Of a stretch of 64,000 bases of DNA, positions 12,143 to 23,220 are shown piece after piece; positions within the stretch are counted from its first letter, which is position 1; every line of letters starts with the position of its first letter. The stretch is from Dioszegia crocea (Eukaryota > Basidiomycota > Tremellomycetes > Tremellales > Bulleribasidiaceae): the NCBI GenBank assembly GCA_001600615.1, contig BCKK01000009.1, positions 1,119,191 to 1,183,190 of the forward strand, given 5' to 3'. A model generated the notes under the pieces. That model was given only the letters and a program-made list of their open reading frames with translations. It did no database searches and was not told where the DNA came from. Made by a program: the position numbers and the translations under genes.

Positions 12143-14268
12143 ATGTCTCTACCTCACATCAGCATGCCCGAGTTATCCAGCGAAGCTATCGACAAGGGCT
12201 ATCTCGAGCACGATGACGCCAACGACAAGGCTGTTCCTACTCAAGTCCACGACATGTCAGCCGAGGATCGTGCGTACGAGTTGAAAAAGGCACTCGAGGC
12301 CGACCCCGGGATCCCAGTGAGGAGCTTGCGGTACTTGCAGCTTGTTGGCATGATGCTTGTCGTTTGCATGTGCGGTGGAGATGCCGGATTTGACGGTAAG
12401 CCATTGTCATCAGCTCAGACATCGCTGACTCGCAGGCACTGTAATGTCCTCTGTCAACTCCATGAAGCAGTTCCAGTCATACTTTGGTTTGACTATCGCC
12501 GAAAAGAGCACCGGTATTGTCTTCGTGAGTGCATTTAAAGTACCGGAAGTCTTGAGCTCGCCTGCTGATATTCAGGGCATGTACACTGTCGGTCAAGTTT
12601 GCGCCTTTTTCCCTACAGCTATCTTGCCTGATAGGATCGGTCGAAGATGGTCTATGTTTGTTGGCAATGTTTGCCTCTGGTGAGTAACCTTACGTGAATG
12701 AGCTGATGGCAGTATCGGCGCCCTTCTCACTGGTCTGGCGCAGAACTTTGGCATGTTCATTGCCGGCCGCTTTTTGACAGGCCTAGGTTGTACCCTGGCT
12801 GCCTCCTCTGCGTGAGTACTATTCACTGGCCTCTCGCTGATACGTTAGTAAAGCATACATGTCCGAAGTCACTTCTCCACTTACTCGCGGCCGATGGATG
12901 GGCTTGTTGAACTCGTTTTATTATGGTGAGCAGCCGCGCGGAACCTCGAGCTGAACCCTAGTCGGTCAGCTGCTTGCCAGCGGTATCGCTATTCCCTTCG
13001 GCCGTCAACTCTCCGATTGGGCTTGGCGTACACCTCTTATCCTTCAGTGCGCTCCAGCTGCCATCAACGTCATCTTCGTCCTCTTCATCTCAGAGTCCCC
13101 ACGATGGTTATATGCTCGGGGCCAGCATGACAAGGCCATCCAAATCCTCGCCCACCTCCACTCCAAGAACAAGGACCCCAACTCGCCTATCGTCCAGCTC
13201 CAAATCCAGGAGTTTGAGGAGAACATCTCACAGTCTGGGGCCGACAAGCGATTCTGGGACTTTAGGGCGGTACTTCGAACGAGTGCGCATCGATATCGCT
13301 TCGGCATGTGCTGCATCATCGCTATCTGGGGAACTCTCTCAGGCAACGGTCTCATTACTTGTAAGTACAGATCGTCAGAAGCTTGGCTGATACAAGACTT
13401 CCTACCCGTCCTGCTTCTCCAAGCTGGAATCACTGATCCTGACAAGCAGAGGGTGTAAGTGAACGTTCCGCCACTGCATGGGTCCCGGCTGATTCATAGT
13501 TTGAATTTTGTCAACTCTGTCACCTCCTTCATCGGTGCTCTGACCGGTACCGCTCTTTCTGACAAGATTGGTCGGCGCAAGCTACTTCTCTTTGCTGAAA
13601 TCGCATGTGCTTGTGGGATGGCCATTGTCGCTGGATTGTTGTCGGGCGAGACTTTCAACCAAGAGCGAGCCAACGCAGGGATCGTGTTCATCTGTAAGTG
13701 TACCTCACCCGCCCCAATCAATTGGACCCTGAGCTGACCTCTAGATCTATTCATGGTGTGCTATAGCTTTGGGTTCACTCCTCTTCAGGTCAGTGGATCG
13801 ATCCCGAGTGTGACTCCGCAGCTGATATATCAGGGACTATACCCCGCTGAGTGTTTGGCGTACGAGAACCGGGCCAAAGGTCTTGCTCTGCAGACTTGGA
13901 TCGGCACGCTCTTCGGTCTCATCAACACGTTCGGAATGCCCGTCGCCTTACCTGTTCTTACGTGGAAGAGTAAGTTCACTCAGATCTACCAGTCGCTGAC
14001 CCACAGCATACCTCATCTTCATGGTGGTGGATATAGTCGGCGTCATCCTCATCTATCTCTTTGCCGTAGAGGTGAGTTTGTACCGGCCTGCTGTGTGTTT
14101 ACGAAGCGCTTGCTCATGTCTCAGACTAAGCAGCTGAGCTTGGAGGATCTCACCTATGTCTTCGAGTCGCAGAATCCAAAGAAGACCAGCTTTGCCCTCG
14201 CCAAGGCTGCTAGGCAGCGTCTGAAGGAGGACAAGGAGGCGAATGGGGTCAGGGCTGTCATCGCTTAG
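12143..14268 (+). CDS. MFS sugar porter (hexose/disaccharide permease-like)
   Basis: Twelve-TM sugar transporter of the SP family, expected in the plasma membrane. The hydrophilic N-terminus is followed by MMLVVCMCGGDAGFDGTVMSS (TM1), where the family has a GYD-type motif. Next come LPDRIGRRWSMFVGN, the loop GRR signature; ISESPRWLYARGQHDKA, the PESPRWL-type motif after TM6; ALSDKIGRRKLL, the second GRR signature; and GLYPAECLAYENRAKG, the PxExxxxxxR-type motif after TM10. Ten or so short introns fit cleanly. The C-terminal cytosolic tail is charged (KQLSLEDL). It resembles fungal lactose/hexose permease branches. It follows a decayed beta-glucosidase and shares promoter elements with the next two transporters. 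Substrate is unknown. Confidence 0.9.
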
Positions 14269-14978
14269 AATCAGCCTCCTCAAGCGACCTAGAGCGCGTT
14301 GTACTGGTCGATAGGGAGAACGTGGGTCCGTTAATTATATATGCATTGGGTGTACATGTCGCTCATAGTCACAATTAGACAACGTCAATCAGAGGTGAAC
14401 ATGGTGCGCCGAAGTTCCCGAACGCGCGGCCGTATCCGGTCGGCCTCTATGTGATACCGATGCAAGCCGAGTGCCACACTGTTATTCTTTGCTGGCCAGA
14501 CACTCAAGTTGGAAAAGCTATGTCCTGGACTGGACAGTAGTATGCAGATTGTACAGCCTGTGATCTGCGCTGGTATGAAAGTCTGGACTCTGACTCTGTC
14601 CACCCTGTGGTCACTGGAAGTGGAGGCATGCAATTAGCGAGGCGGCATCTACGCCACATGACGTAGACATCGGCTGACATCGGTCATCTCCGAATGGGTC
14701 ATCTATGAATTTTTGCCTCTTTGGCCTGTCTCCTCATCTACTAGCGCGAGATTGAGTCAGATAGGGTCTCGGACCGAGGAGCGGACTTCTAATAATAACC
14801 ACTGTCCTCCACATCTCCAGCTTGTCGGAGACGACGCCGCATCACTGCCCCCGATGGGGCATGCGGAGCCAAGTAAAAGTTCGGGGAAGGGCAGCTGACT
14901 TCTGGTCCTGTATAAGATCCAGCGACTGAGGACGATCTCCCCCCTTAAATCTCTTCCATTCCATCTATACACGAAAAG
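14269..14978. other. intergenic with transporter promoter
   Basis: 3' flank of one permease and promoter of the next. Apart from the element at 14845-14920 nothing specific is seen. Confidence 0.5.
14845..14920 (+). promoter_or_regulatory. putative shared permease promoter element plus TATA-like box
   Basis: CTGCCCCCGATGGGGC, then ATGCGGAGCC, lies about 110 bases before the ATG. It is followed by TATAAGATCC near 14911. The CCCCGATGGGG core is a small inverted repeat. Same element class as at 12031 and 20321. Confidence 0.5.
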
Positions 14979-17377
14979 ATGTCGAAAGAACTTAAGGGCG
15001 ATAACTTACACTTGGAGCGAGATGAGCGGCTTCGACACTCCGATTCAGACGATGAGGGGACTGTCGCTGAGCGAGCGAAGATTACGGGGGCGATTCCTAA
15101 CCCTTTGAAGGTATGTCGTGTCTTCTTGGATCGACGGAGACAGGCGCTGACCTAGTAGTCTCAAAAAAAAGAGCGAGTGATGGATGACGCCCGCGATTTT
15201 GCCAACCGGAACAACATGTCAGAGTATGCTGAGCTTTTCGCGCGTGCAGCCTTGGTGGCGAGGGAGGGTCTTGGATTTGAGGACGTGAAGGAGCTTCTCC
15301 CTGAAGAGAGAGAGGCGCTGGAGTATGAGCGAGATCACAAATGGCACGGTCCCAAGATGTTGTGGTACTCCATCGCTCTTTGTGCTATTGGTGCTGCCAC
15401 CCAAGGTGTGTATCTTACTTGACTGGCATTGGATTAGGCTGACGATTTAGGTTGGGATCAGACTGGTTCAAACGGTGCCAATCTGTCCTTCCCCCAGGCT
15501 CTGGGTATCGGAAGTGGGTCTGACCGTGACCAGTGGATTATCGGTCTCATCAACTCGATCATTTTTCTGACGGCCGGCTGTATCGGTGCCTTCATTGTCG
15601 ATCCCCTCAACCACTATCTCGGTCGACGAGGCGAAATCTTTCTCACGGCCATCATCCTCACTTGCACTCCCATCGGATCCGGATTCGCGCAGACATGGGA
15701 GCAACTATTCGCCATTCGGTTCGTGATGGGTATCGGAATCGGTGCCAAGAACGCCACTGTCCCCATCTTCTCCGCTGAGCTAGCTCCAGCCAGGATTCGA
15801 GGCGCTTTGGTCATGTTCTGGCAGCTCTGGGTCGTAGCTGGTGAGCAATTAGACGATCTTAACTCTCATGTGCGCAGAGCTGATCCTCAGGTATCTTCCT
15901 CGGTTTCTGCGCCAATGTCATCGTCAAAGATACTGGAGATATCGCATGGCGACTCCAACTCGGATCAGCCTTCATCCCCGCCTTCGTCCTCGCTTGCGGT
16001 ATTTGGTTCACACCCGAATCGCCCAGATGGCTCATGAAGCACGGCAAATACGACAAGGGCTTCCAGTCCTTCCTCGTCCTTCGTGCTCATCCCATCATCT
16101 CGGCCAGAGATTACTACTTCTCCTACGTTATGTTCGAAGAAGAGAAGCACATTGCCGGTGACTCGAATTACTTCTCCCGAATGAGGGACATCTTCACTGT
16201 GCCCCGTATCAGGCGCGCCAACTACGGCGCCTCAACCGTCATGATTGCTCAGCAGATGTGTGGTATCAACAGCGAGTCCTCATTTTGGCCCAGTCTGGAC
16301 GTAGCTGACGAAGCAGTCATCTCGTTCTACAGTTCCACGATCTTCGAGAATGTTGGCTATTCGCCCACGCAAGCGCTTTACGCCTCATTAGGTTACGGTG
16401 CTATCCAAGTCGTAGGTCCGCGTCCTGCTTCCTACTTCTGCGGCTGACCCACCAGGTGTTCACTATCCCTACTTTGTTCATGATTGACACTGTTGGACGA
16501 CGACGTTTGACTTTGATCGTGAGCCCTATACTGTGTATACTACGCAGGAGATGCGCTAACACAGACAGACTTTCCCGCTGATGTGCTTGTTCTTGCTTGC
16601 CGCCGGTCTGTCACTGCTCAAAAAGGACGGTAGTACCGGCGAACAGCTTGGGCCGGTTGTACTGTAAGTGCACTGCCAGACAGACCAACGCAAAGCTGAT
16701 CCCTTAAGATTCGTCTACCTATTCACCATCATGTACTCACTCGGAGAAGGACCGGTCGCTTTCCAGTATTCCGCTGAGGTATTCCCCACTATCCAGCGAG
16801 AGCAGGGAATGTCTTGGGCTGTCTTCATCAACAACTTCTTTGGTGTGTTGGCTCTTCATGATTTTGAAACCAAGAGACAGAGCTGACGGATCCAGCCGGT
16901 GTCTTGGGTCTCACATTCCCCCGGATGCAGAAGGTCATGACGCCTACTGGAGCATGTGAGTAGTGCCTTTTGTGACATCGAGGCGGTTTGACTGACTCCC
17001 CAGTCGGATTCTACGCCGGTCTCAACTTGATCGCCTGGCTAATGATTTTCTGCTTTGTCCGAGAGGTGAGCAATTTGCTATCAAGCCTGTATTGTGATCC
17101 CTGCTGACAATCTCAGACTAAGCAGTTGACACTCGAGGAGTTGTCTGAGGTATGGGAGAAATCCACACCTCAGTTCATTTCGAACGAGATCAAATACAAA
17201 GTTCCCGCCTTCTGGAAGCGCACCAGTATCAACGCCAAAGTCATGACGCCATACTTCTTCAAGCGATACGTCTTCATCAAGAAGAACGTCCAGCGGCCCA
17301 CTCTCATCCCTGCGCCTCCTATCATCAGCTACGGTGACGATGTGAAGCGATCGCAGCATGTCCACGTTAAGGCTTGA
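14979..17377 (+). CDS. MFS sugar porter, myo-inositol-transporter-like, copy 1
   Basis: SP-family sugar/polyol:proton symporter-like permease. The long cytosolic N-terminus has an acidic helical segment ([20 protein letters not shown]). TM1 reads [15 protein letters not shown], where the family has GYD. Other marks are [58 protein letters not shown] and [15 protein letters not shown]. About ten introns, ending at a TGA after a basic His/Lys tail (HVHVKA). It is a close paralog of the gene at 20430-22744: exon borders and most of the core sequence are the same, while the N-terminal 50 residues and C-termini differ. The branch includes fungal inositol transporters and other polyol carriers; the substrate is inferred only. 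Confidence 0.9.
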
Positions 17378-17707
17378 TGCCGGTGGCGAGGAGTGGCGAA
17401 AAATACCCCTGTTTTGTGGATTAGTATAGGCTCAAAAAATGTATCAACCATTCATTGTTAAGCACCTGGATTCAAACTCGTCGCTCTGATAGCCTTGTCC
17501 GTCCGCTGCTGTTGGCGTTGTGCTATGCACATTGCAGACACAAACAAGAGGCTGAAGCCACTTTGGGCGCGTTTCAGGTCGTTTACGTAAAAGGGAGAAT
17601 TTTCACCCATTTGACATCGACACCGTGAGCATAGATCTGTGCATCTCACCCATCTTTCCTCTCACGTCAACACAGGCTAACCTACTACTCGACAGCATAC
17701 ACTCAGA
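17378..17707. other. intergenic
   Basis: Short spacer between the transporter stop and the NOP16 start. It carries 3' and 5' flanks only. Confidence 0.5.
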
Positions 17708-18636
17708 ATGGCGAATCCAAGACAGAGATCCAAGGGGAAATCCCATAAATCGAATCAGCCATCGTTGAACCAAAAGCGGCGGATACATCAGAAGCTCCGC
17801 CGAGTTCCCACCCTCAATGGTCCCGAAGTGCTACAGGAGAGCTGGGACAAGAAGAAGACTGTCTTTCAAAAGTGAGTCTCATCTTAGTCGACTCGGGAAT
17901 ACATAAATTGAGAGAGTGAATCGGGAGCTGACACGGACAGCTACGCAGCTCTAGGCCTGCTCCCCAATATCCCCCTCCCCGCTCGCTCTTCATCCCGCTC
18001 ATACAAAGCCTCACTCCCTTTCCTACCTCCCCATCTACGACCTGCTCCCTCTGCATCGGCTGTCGAAGAGGCCAACGCTGCTGCGGCCGCAGTTGCAAAG
18101 TCGCGCGCTGGATATGGTCGGATTGTGCGCGATGATGAAGGGAATGTGGTGGATATCATTATTGACCAGGAGCCGGATCATGATTTTGTGGAGGCAGAGA
18201 CGATGGCTGTGGATGATGATGAGGAAGAGGAAGTGGAGCGGAGAGTGGAGGGAAAGACGGATGTGGTCAGATGTGAGTTGGAGTTGGGCTCAGCGGGTGT
18301 CTTCGTTCCGCATGACCAGTCTTTCCAACCAGATACTCTATTTCCTTTTTTTGTGGTAACTGCCAACCTGTCCCTGTGCTCCATCTCTCGCCTTCTTACA
18401 TCTGTATGAACTTTTGCTGAAAGCCTCCAGCACTCGAACAACTTGCAGCAACTTCAGCACCCGTCAAGCGGTATTCTTCAACCTCGGAACACGTCTGGCT
18501 GGGACAGCTCGTCCAGAAATACGGCGACGACGCAGACGCGATGAGCAAAGACCTCAAGTTGAATGTGTGGCAGAAGACGTCAGGGGAGATTAGGCGGATG
18601 ATCAAGAAGGCTGGAGGGGTCGAGAAACTGCGGTGA
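17708..18636 (+). CDS. NOP16: ribosome biogenesis protein Nop16
   Basis: Nucleolar 60S pre-ribosome factor. Three exons. The first starts MANPRQRSKGKSHKSNQPS, a basic N-terminus, and runs to TLNGPEVLQESWDKKKT followed by NYAALGLLPNIP, both typical of Nop16. The middle has an Ala-rich part and an acidic segment DDDEEEEVE. The last exon carries SEHVWLGQLVQKYGDDADAM, then KLNVWQKTSGEIRRMIKKAGG, the conserved Nop16 C-terminus. The second intron is about 150 nt, longer than usual here; translation without splicing would end early. This housekeeping gene sits between two paralogous permeases and has no functional link to them that I can see. Confidence 0.92.
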
Positions 18637-18797
18637 TAGGCTGATGGGGGATTTTGGGCGTTTGAGCTGGATTAAAGTCCGAGAGGAGCGAGATGGGATC
18701 GTGGAGGATTGAGGCATGTACGATTCGCTGATAGAGCTACTCCGGCGTGATGACGATGCTCATTTGCCATGGTATATTGCTGACTCTGACCATACAT

Positions 18798-19960
18798 TCA
18801 TTTGGCGTGCTTGTCTACAAAATCCAGAAGCGGCGTAATGTATTGATCCCAGCCCTCAACTTCGGGACCCTGATCAATCAGCTCGAATCTCCTTGTACCC
18901 AAGATAGACTCACAGTGTATTTATTATCAAACTCATGGAACTCTCCAGGCTCATATGACTCTCCGACATCTACGCCCATGTCCCTCAATCTCGCCGCCAT
19001 CCTCTCTGACTGATGTACAAGCACGACCGGATCCGCCCTCCCATGTAAGAAGTACGTTGGGGGATACGACTTCTTCCCATCCAACATCCAGTATGCCGAC
19101 AGCGCCTTCAACTTCCGCTCCTTCTCATCCGCCGTCTCTTTCCCCGTCAAACGGTACATCACGTCAAACAGCAGATCCTTCGTCCGAAGGTACTTTTTGA
19201 TCTCGTACTGGAAGATCTGCCGCCTGGTGTACTCGTACGAAGGTACGCCCCACTGTTCGCGAATTGTTTCGACGGGAATATCGAATTGGAATGGGCAGAC
19301 GGTAATGGCTTCGGCAGGATCGGCTCGAGCGATAGCGTCGGCAACCTCCTCCTCCGTCCATCCTTCTGTCAAAGGCTGATTATCGACCGATGACCGAGCT
19401 CGGACTTCGGTCGAGTCGACCAGACCGTAGATGTCGACTACGGCTTTGGGTGGTGGATCGAGGACATGGCCCAGCAGGGTGCAGAGTGTCCCTCCGGCGC
19501 TCTCCCCTGCCACCACACACCGCTCAATGTCCACCTTCCCCGGAAGTATATTCCCCAAGTTCTCTCTACACCACCTCCAAGCATCTACGCAATCATCCAG
19601 TGAGCCCTGGAGATCGACGTGTGGGGTAAGTCGATACGCGACAGAGACGACATGATATCCCCGAGGCCGCAGACCGGTGACGACCCAGGCGTTCGGCAAG
19701 TAGTGCTTGCCTGCTGCAAATGCACCACCGTGGGTGTATAGTACCCAAGGAGAGGGGGAGGTGGTGTCGGCGGGGAAGATCCGGAGGTCCAGCTGGACAC
19801 CGTGCTTTGTCGCGTAGGTGTGGTCTGAGAAGGGGCGAGGAACGGTATGTGTCCAATAAACCACTAAAGATAAGCTAAACACGCAGTTGGAGGGTGGCCA
19901 GACTGTACTTGCTGCTCGTCTACGTTGATACTGCTAAATAGAGTGACTGACACTACCCAT
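18798..19960 (-). CDS. alpha/beta-hydrolase fold-3 (HSL-like) esterase
   Basis: Intracellular esterase/lipase-like enzyme: no signal peptide is visible. Marks are YTHGGAFAAGKH (HGG oxyanion hole), VVAGESAGGTL (nucleophile Ser in GESAGG), HGRADPVVLVH (acid) and GEFHEFDN (catalytic His). The large middle exon is open. The 3' end uses an intron starting right after NKYT with GTGAGT; the last exon ends in YITPLLDFVDKHAK at 18798. The start at 19960 is inferred: an ATG whose short exon joins VVYWTHTVPRPF across an intron of about 90 nt, and two donor choices give nearly the same N-terminus. Its position between two sugar permease paralogs hints at deacetylation of sugar esters, which is speculation. 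Confidence 0.85.
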
Positions 19961-20429
19961 ACTGACACACCTCTAGCCTCTGCAAGTCTCGCACCAAAAT
20001 ATCAGTCCGGCATGTCGGGACCGGTCGGCCGGAGGCGAGACTTAAATGTTCCCCCCTCGGAAGAAGCGCCGCACACGTCATCTTGTTTCAGAATCTTACG
20101 GCATATCCTGGCCAAGCCTTCGAAAAAGGATCTAATGCCCGTCCACTTTACAACTACCGCAGAACTATCAGAGCTCACAGCTGCCTTACATCATCCAGAG
20201 TCAGCCTCTGGAACAATTGCCGCACAGCCAAGCTTTGCTGAGCATGAAGATCCCTCGAAAAATGTCGCGTCTCCACTGGAAATCACTCATTCTAACCTTT
20301 CCGCACGCTAGTCCCGCATCTTGGCAATGGGGTAAGGCATGTGGAGCCGCATCGAATGATTGGAGTATATGAGGGAGAGTGATGAGGGGCCAAGGCCAAA
20401 CACCCCACCTTTCTTCACACCTTCTAATC
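19961..20429. other. divergent intergenic region
   Basis: Lies between the divergent starts of the esterase and transporter copy 2. An open frame crosses much of it on plus, but without family features or splice logic I do not call it. The element at 20321-20347 is listed separately. Confidence 0.45.
20321..20347 (+). promoter_or_regulatory. putative shared permease promoter element
   Basis: TTGGCAATGGGGTAAGGCAT followed by GTGGAGC lies about 85 bases before the ATG of transporter copy 2. It keeps the TGGGG, GCATG and GGAGCC blocks of the versions at 12031 and 14845, but with a small insertion. Confidence 0.4.
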
Positions 20430-22744
20430 ATGTCAAAATTCAAGGAGCACAAGGCAGAAGATGCTCATCTCGAGCGAGACCAGCGCTCTCTCGACGAAAC
20501 GACTGTTGCCGAGCAAGCTTTGAAGACTGGAACAATTCACAATCCGCTCAAGGTGAGTCTAGCTATATGGTCTTATATGGTCTTGTGACGCAAGCTGACA
20601 GATGTAGCGACTCGATAAAGCAAAAGTCATCGAGGATGCCAGATTGTTCGCCCAGACACATCAACTCGAGGAGTATACCGATCTCTTTGGTCGCGCCTCT
20701 CTTGTCGCTCGGGATAGCGCAGACTTTGAAGAGATCGAAGAGCTCTTACCCGAGGAACGCGAGGCTCTACTCTACGAGCGTGAGCACAAATGGCATGGTC
20801 CTACGATGCTCTGGTATTCGATTGGTCTGTGCGCTGTCGGTGCTGCCACGCAAGGTAAGTTTTGTTTTCTGCAAGAAGTCCACTGGCTGAGGATCAGGCT
20901 GGGATCAAACCGGATCAAACGGTGCCAATCTATCATTCCCCCAAGCTCTCGGGATTGGTAGCGGATCCGAGCGAGATGAGTGGATCATTGGACTCATCAA
21001 CTCCATCATCTACCTTACCGCCGGGTGTATCGGTGCCTTCATCGTCGATCCCCTCAATCACTACCTTGGTCGACGAGGTGAAATCTTCCTCACCGCTTTC
21101 ATCTTGACTGCTACCCCAATCGGCTCCGGATTCGCTCAAACATGGGAACAACTTTTCGCCATCCGATTCATTATGGGTATCGGTATCGGAGCTAAGAACG
21201 CTACCGTCCCCATCTTCTCTGCCGAGTTGGCACCGGCAAGGATCAGAGGAGCGCTGGTGATGTTCTGGCAGCTTTGGGTCGTAGCTGGTGAGTTTTGACA
21301 TCCGAGTAGAGCTAATCTCAGGCATTTTCCTTGGTTTCAGCGCCAATGTCATCGTCAAGGACACCGGAGACATTGCCTGGCGGTTGCAGCTTGGTTCAGC
21401 CTTCATCCCCGCCTTCTTTCTTATGGCCGGTGTGTACTTCACTCCCGAATCACCTCGATGGTACATGAAGCACGGCAAATTCGACAAGGCCTTCGGGTCA
21501 TTCCTCCGGATTCGAGCCCACCCCATCATTGCCGCAAGGGACTACTACTACTCCTACGTCATGTACGAGGAGGAGAAGGCTATCGCAGGCGGATCCAACT
21601 ACTTCTCTCGAATGCGCGACATCTTTACGGTTCCTAGAATCAGGAGGGCCAATTACGGTGCCTCGACAGTCATGCTGGCTCAGCAGATGTGCGGTATCAA
21701 CAGTGAGTCTGCAATTTGGGATTGTCACTAAGTTACAGTCATCTCCTTCTACAGTTCAACCATTTTCCAGGAGGTCGGCTACTCTCCGACCGAAGCTCTA
21801 TATGCTTCGCTCGGCTACGGTGCTGTCCAAGTCGTCTTCACGATCCCTACGCTATTTATGATTGATACTGTTGGCCGACGCCGTTTGACTCTGATCGTGA
21901 GTTCCCTCAGTCTTTACGGTTCGGTCACGGTGAGGGCTTGTGCTGAGTATAGACTTTCCCCCTCATGTGCCTGTTCCTTCTCGCCGCCGGTCTATCTCTT
22001 CTCAAGACAGACGGATCTGCCGCAGCGCGATTGGGTCCCGTGGTTCTGTAAGTCTCCCTTATGCCTACGCTTGATGCGTGTTGCTGACTCCTCAGCTTCG
22101 TCTACTTGTTCACCATCATGTATTCGCTTGGTGAGGGCCCTGTCGCCTTCCAATACAGTGCCGAAGTCTTCCCTACCATCCAGCGTGAACAGGGAATGGC
22201 CTGGGCTGTTTTTATCAACAACTTTTTCGGTCAGTTCAAGTGTAGCCTCAGTGTTGACTCACGCTCACTTGACAGCCGGTATCCTTGGTCTTACTTTCCC
22301 ACGACTACGCACTGCTTTGACCCCTACTGGAGCCTGTGAGTTGCTACCTTTTTGAAAATTAAATTCAGCTAATGCCCCCCAGTCGGATTCTACGCGGGTC
22401 TGAATTTAGTGGCTTGGGCAATGATCTTCTGCTTCGTCCGAGAGAGTAAGTTACAGCTCATCTCCCGTCAGACTTTTGAAGCTGACATACTAGCCAAACA
22501 ATTGACTCTGGAAGAGTTGACAGAGGTCTGGGCAGCACCTACCGGCAAGTTCATCTCGAACGAAATCCACTACAAGGTTCCCGCATTCTGGAAACGGACC
22601 GCCTACAACGCCAAAGTTATGACACCATACTTCTTCAAGCGGTTCATCTTCTTCCAGCGGAGCGCGCAGAGACCGGCGACTATCCCCGGACCCCCTATCA
22701 ACAGTTATGGGGCGGATGTCAAGGTGGATCATGGCAAAGCATAG
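20430..22744 (+). CDS. MFS sugar porter, myo-inositol-transporter-like, copy 2
   Basis: Paralog of the gene at 14979-17377, with the same domain order and intron positions. The N-terminus ([17 protein letters not shown]) is followed by the acidic [20 protein letters not shown] segment. TM1 is [15 protein letters not shown]. Then come [45 protein letters not shown] (Trp-Tyr where copy 1 has Trp-Leu), [18 protein letters not shown] and [15 protein letters not shown]. The C-terminus ends in a short basic tail (VKVDHGKA), different from copy 1. All introns have canonical borders and there is no disruption, so both copies appear functional. The pair likely arose by local duplication around NOP16 and the esterase. 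Confidence 0.9.
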
Positions 22745-23220
22745 GAGGAGAAGGAAGAATAGGAGCTGTGGCAAATGTCCCGATGTGCGGAGTGATGTGT
22801 GTTGATTGATATGTAGTATTGGTTCTGTCTCACCCAATGTATCTTATAATCATGCTGTTCTCGAGTCAATCTCGACGTCTGCACATTGCCCCTAGCCCCC
22901 AAACTGTCTCCAGTGGCAAATCAGAGGTATGAGTCAATGACGTAAATGGAACTCCGCTATTTGCCAAGCCTTCACTGGACCGACGCAACTTTTCTTCCAA
23001 GCCATTCACATGTCTCTTTCAGTCAGTCTACACCCGATGCCAAGAAGGATGATCCCCACCTCTCCACGGGTGGATACAATGACGATCATATGGTGTGCTC
23101 CGTCGCCTTGCCGGGTCCGGACGGGCGGATGAAAAGTTGCAGCTGATGGTTTGACATATAGATGTTGACATCAACATAGGACTGACTTATAGATCCCCCC
23201 TATCGGTCTCCTTCCTCGCG
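22745..23220. other. intergenic
   Basis: 3' flank of transporter copy 2 and 5' region of the SLC6 gene. An intron-like end (CTGACTTATAG, about 23180-23192) lies just before the SLC6 ATG, so a short upstream or untranslated exon of that gene may lie here. Confidence 0.4.

Noticed and set aside
19925..20311. 128-codon plus frame upstream of transporter copy 2
   Set aside because: Sits in a divergent promoter, overlaps the esterase 5' end and lacks any recognised domain.
20933..21529. 198-codon open frame on minus
   Set aside because: Lies antisense to the well-supported transporter copy 2 and has no domain or intron logic of its own; GC-rich codons create antisense frames.
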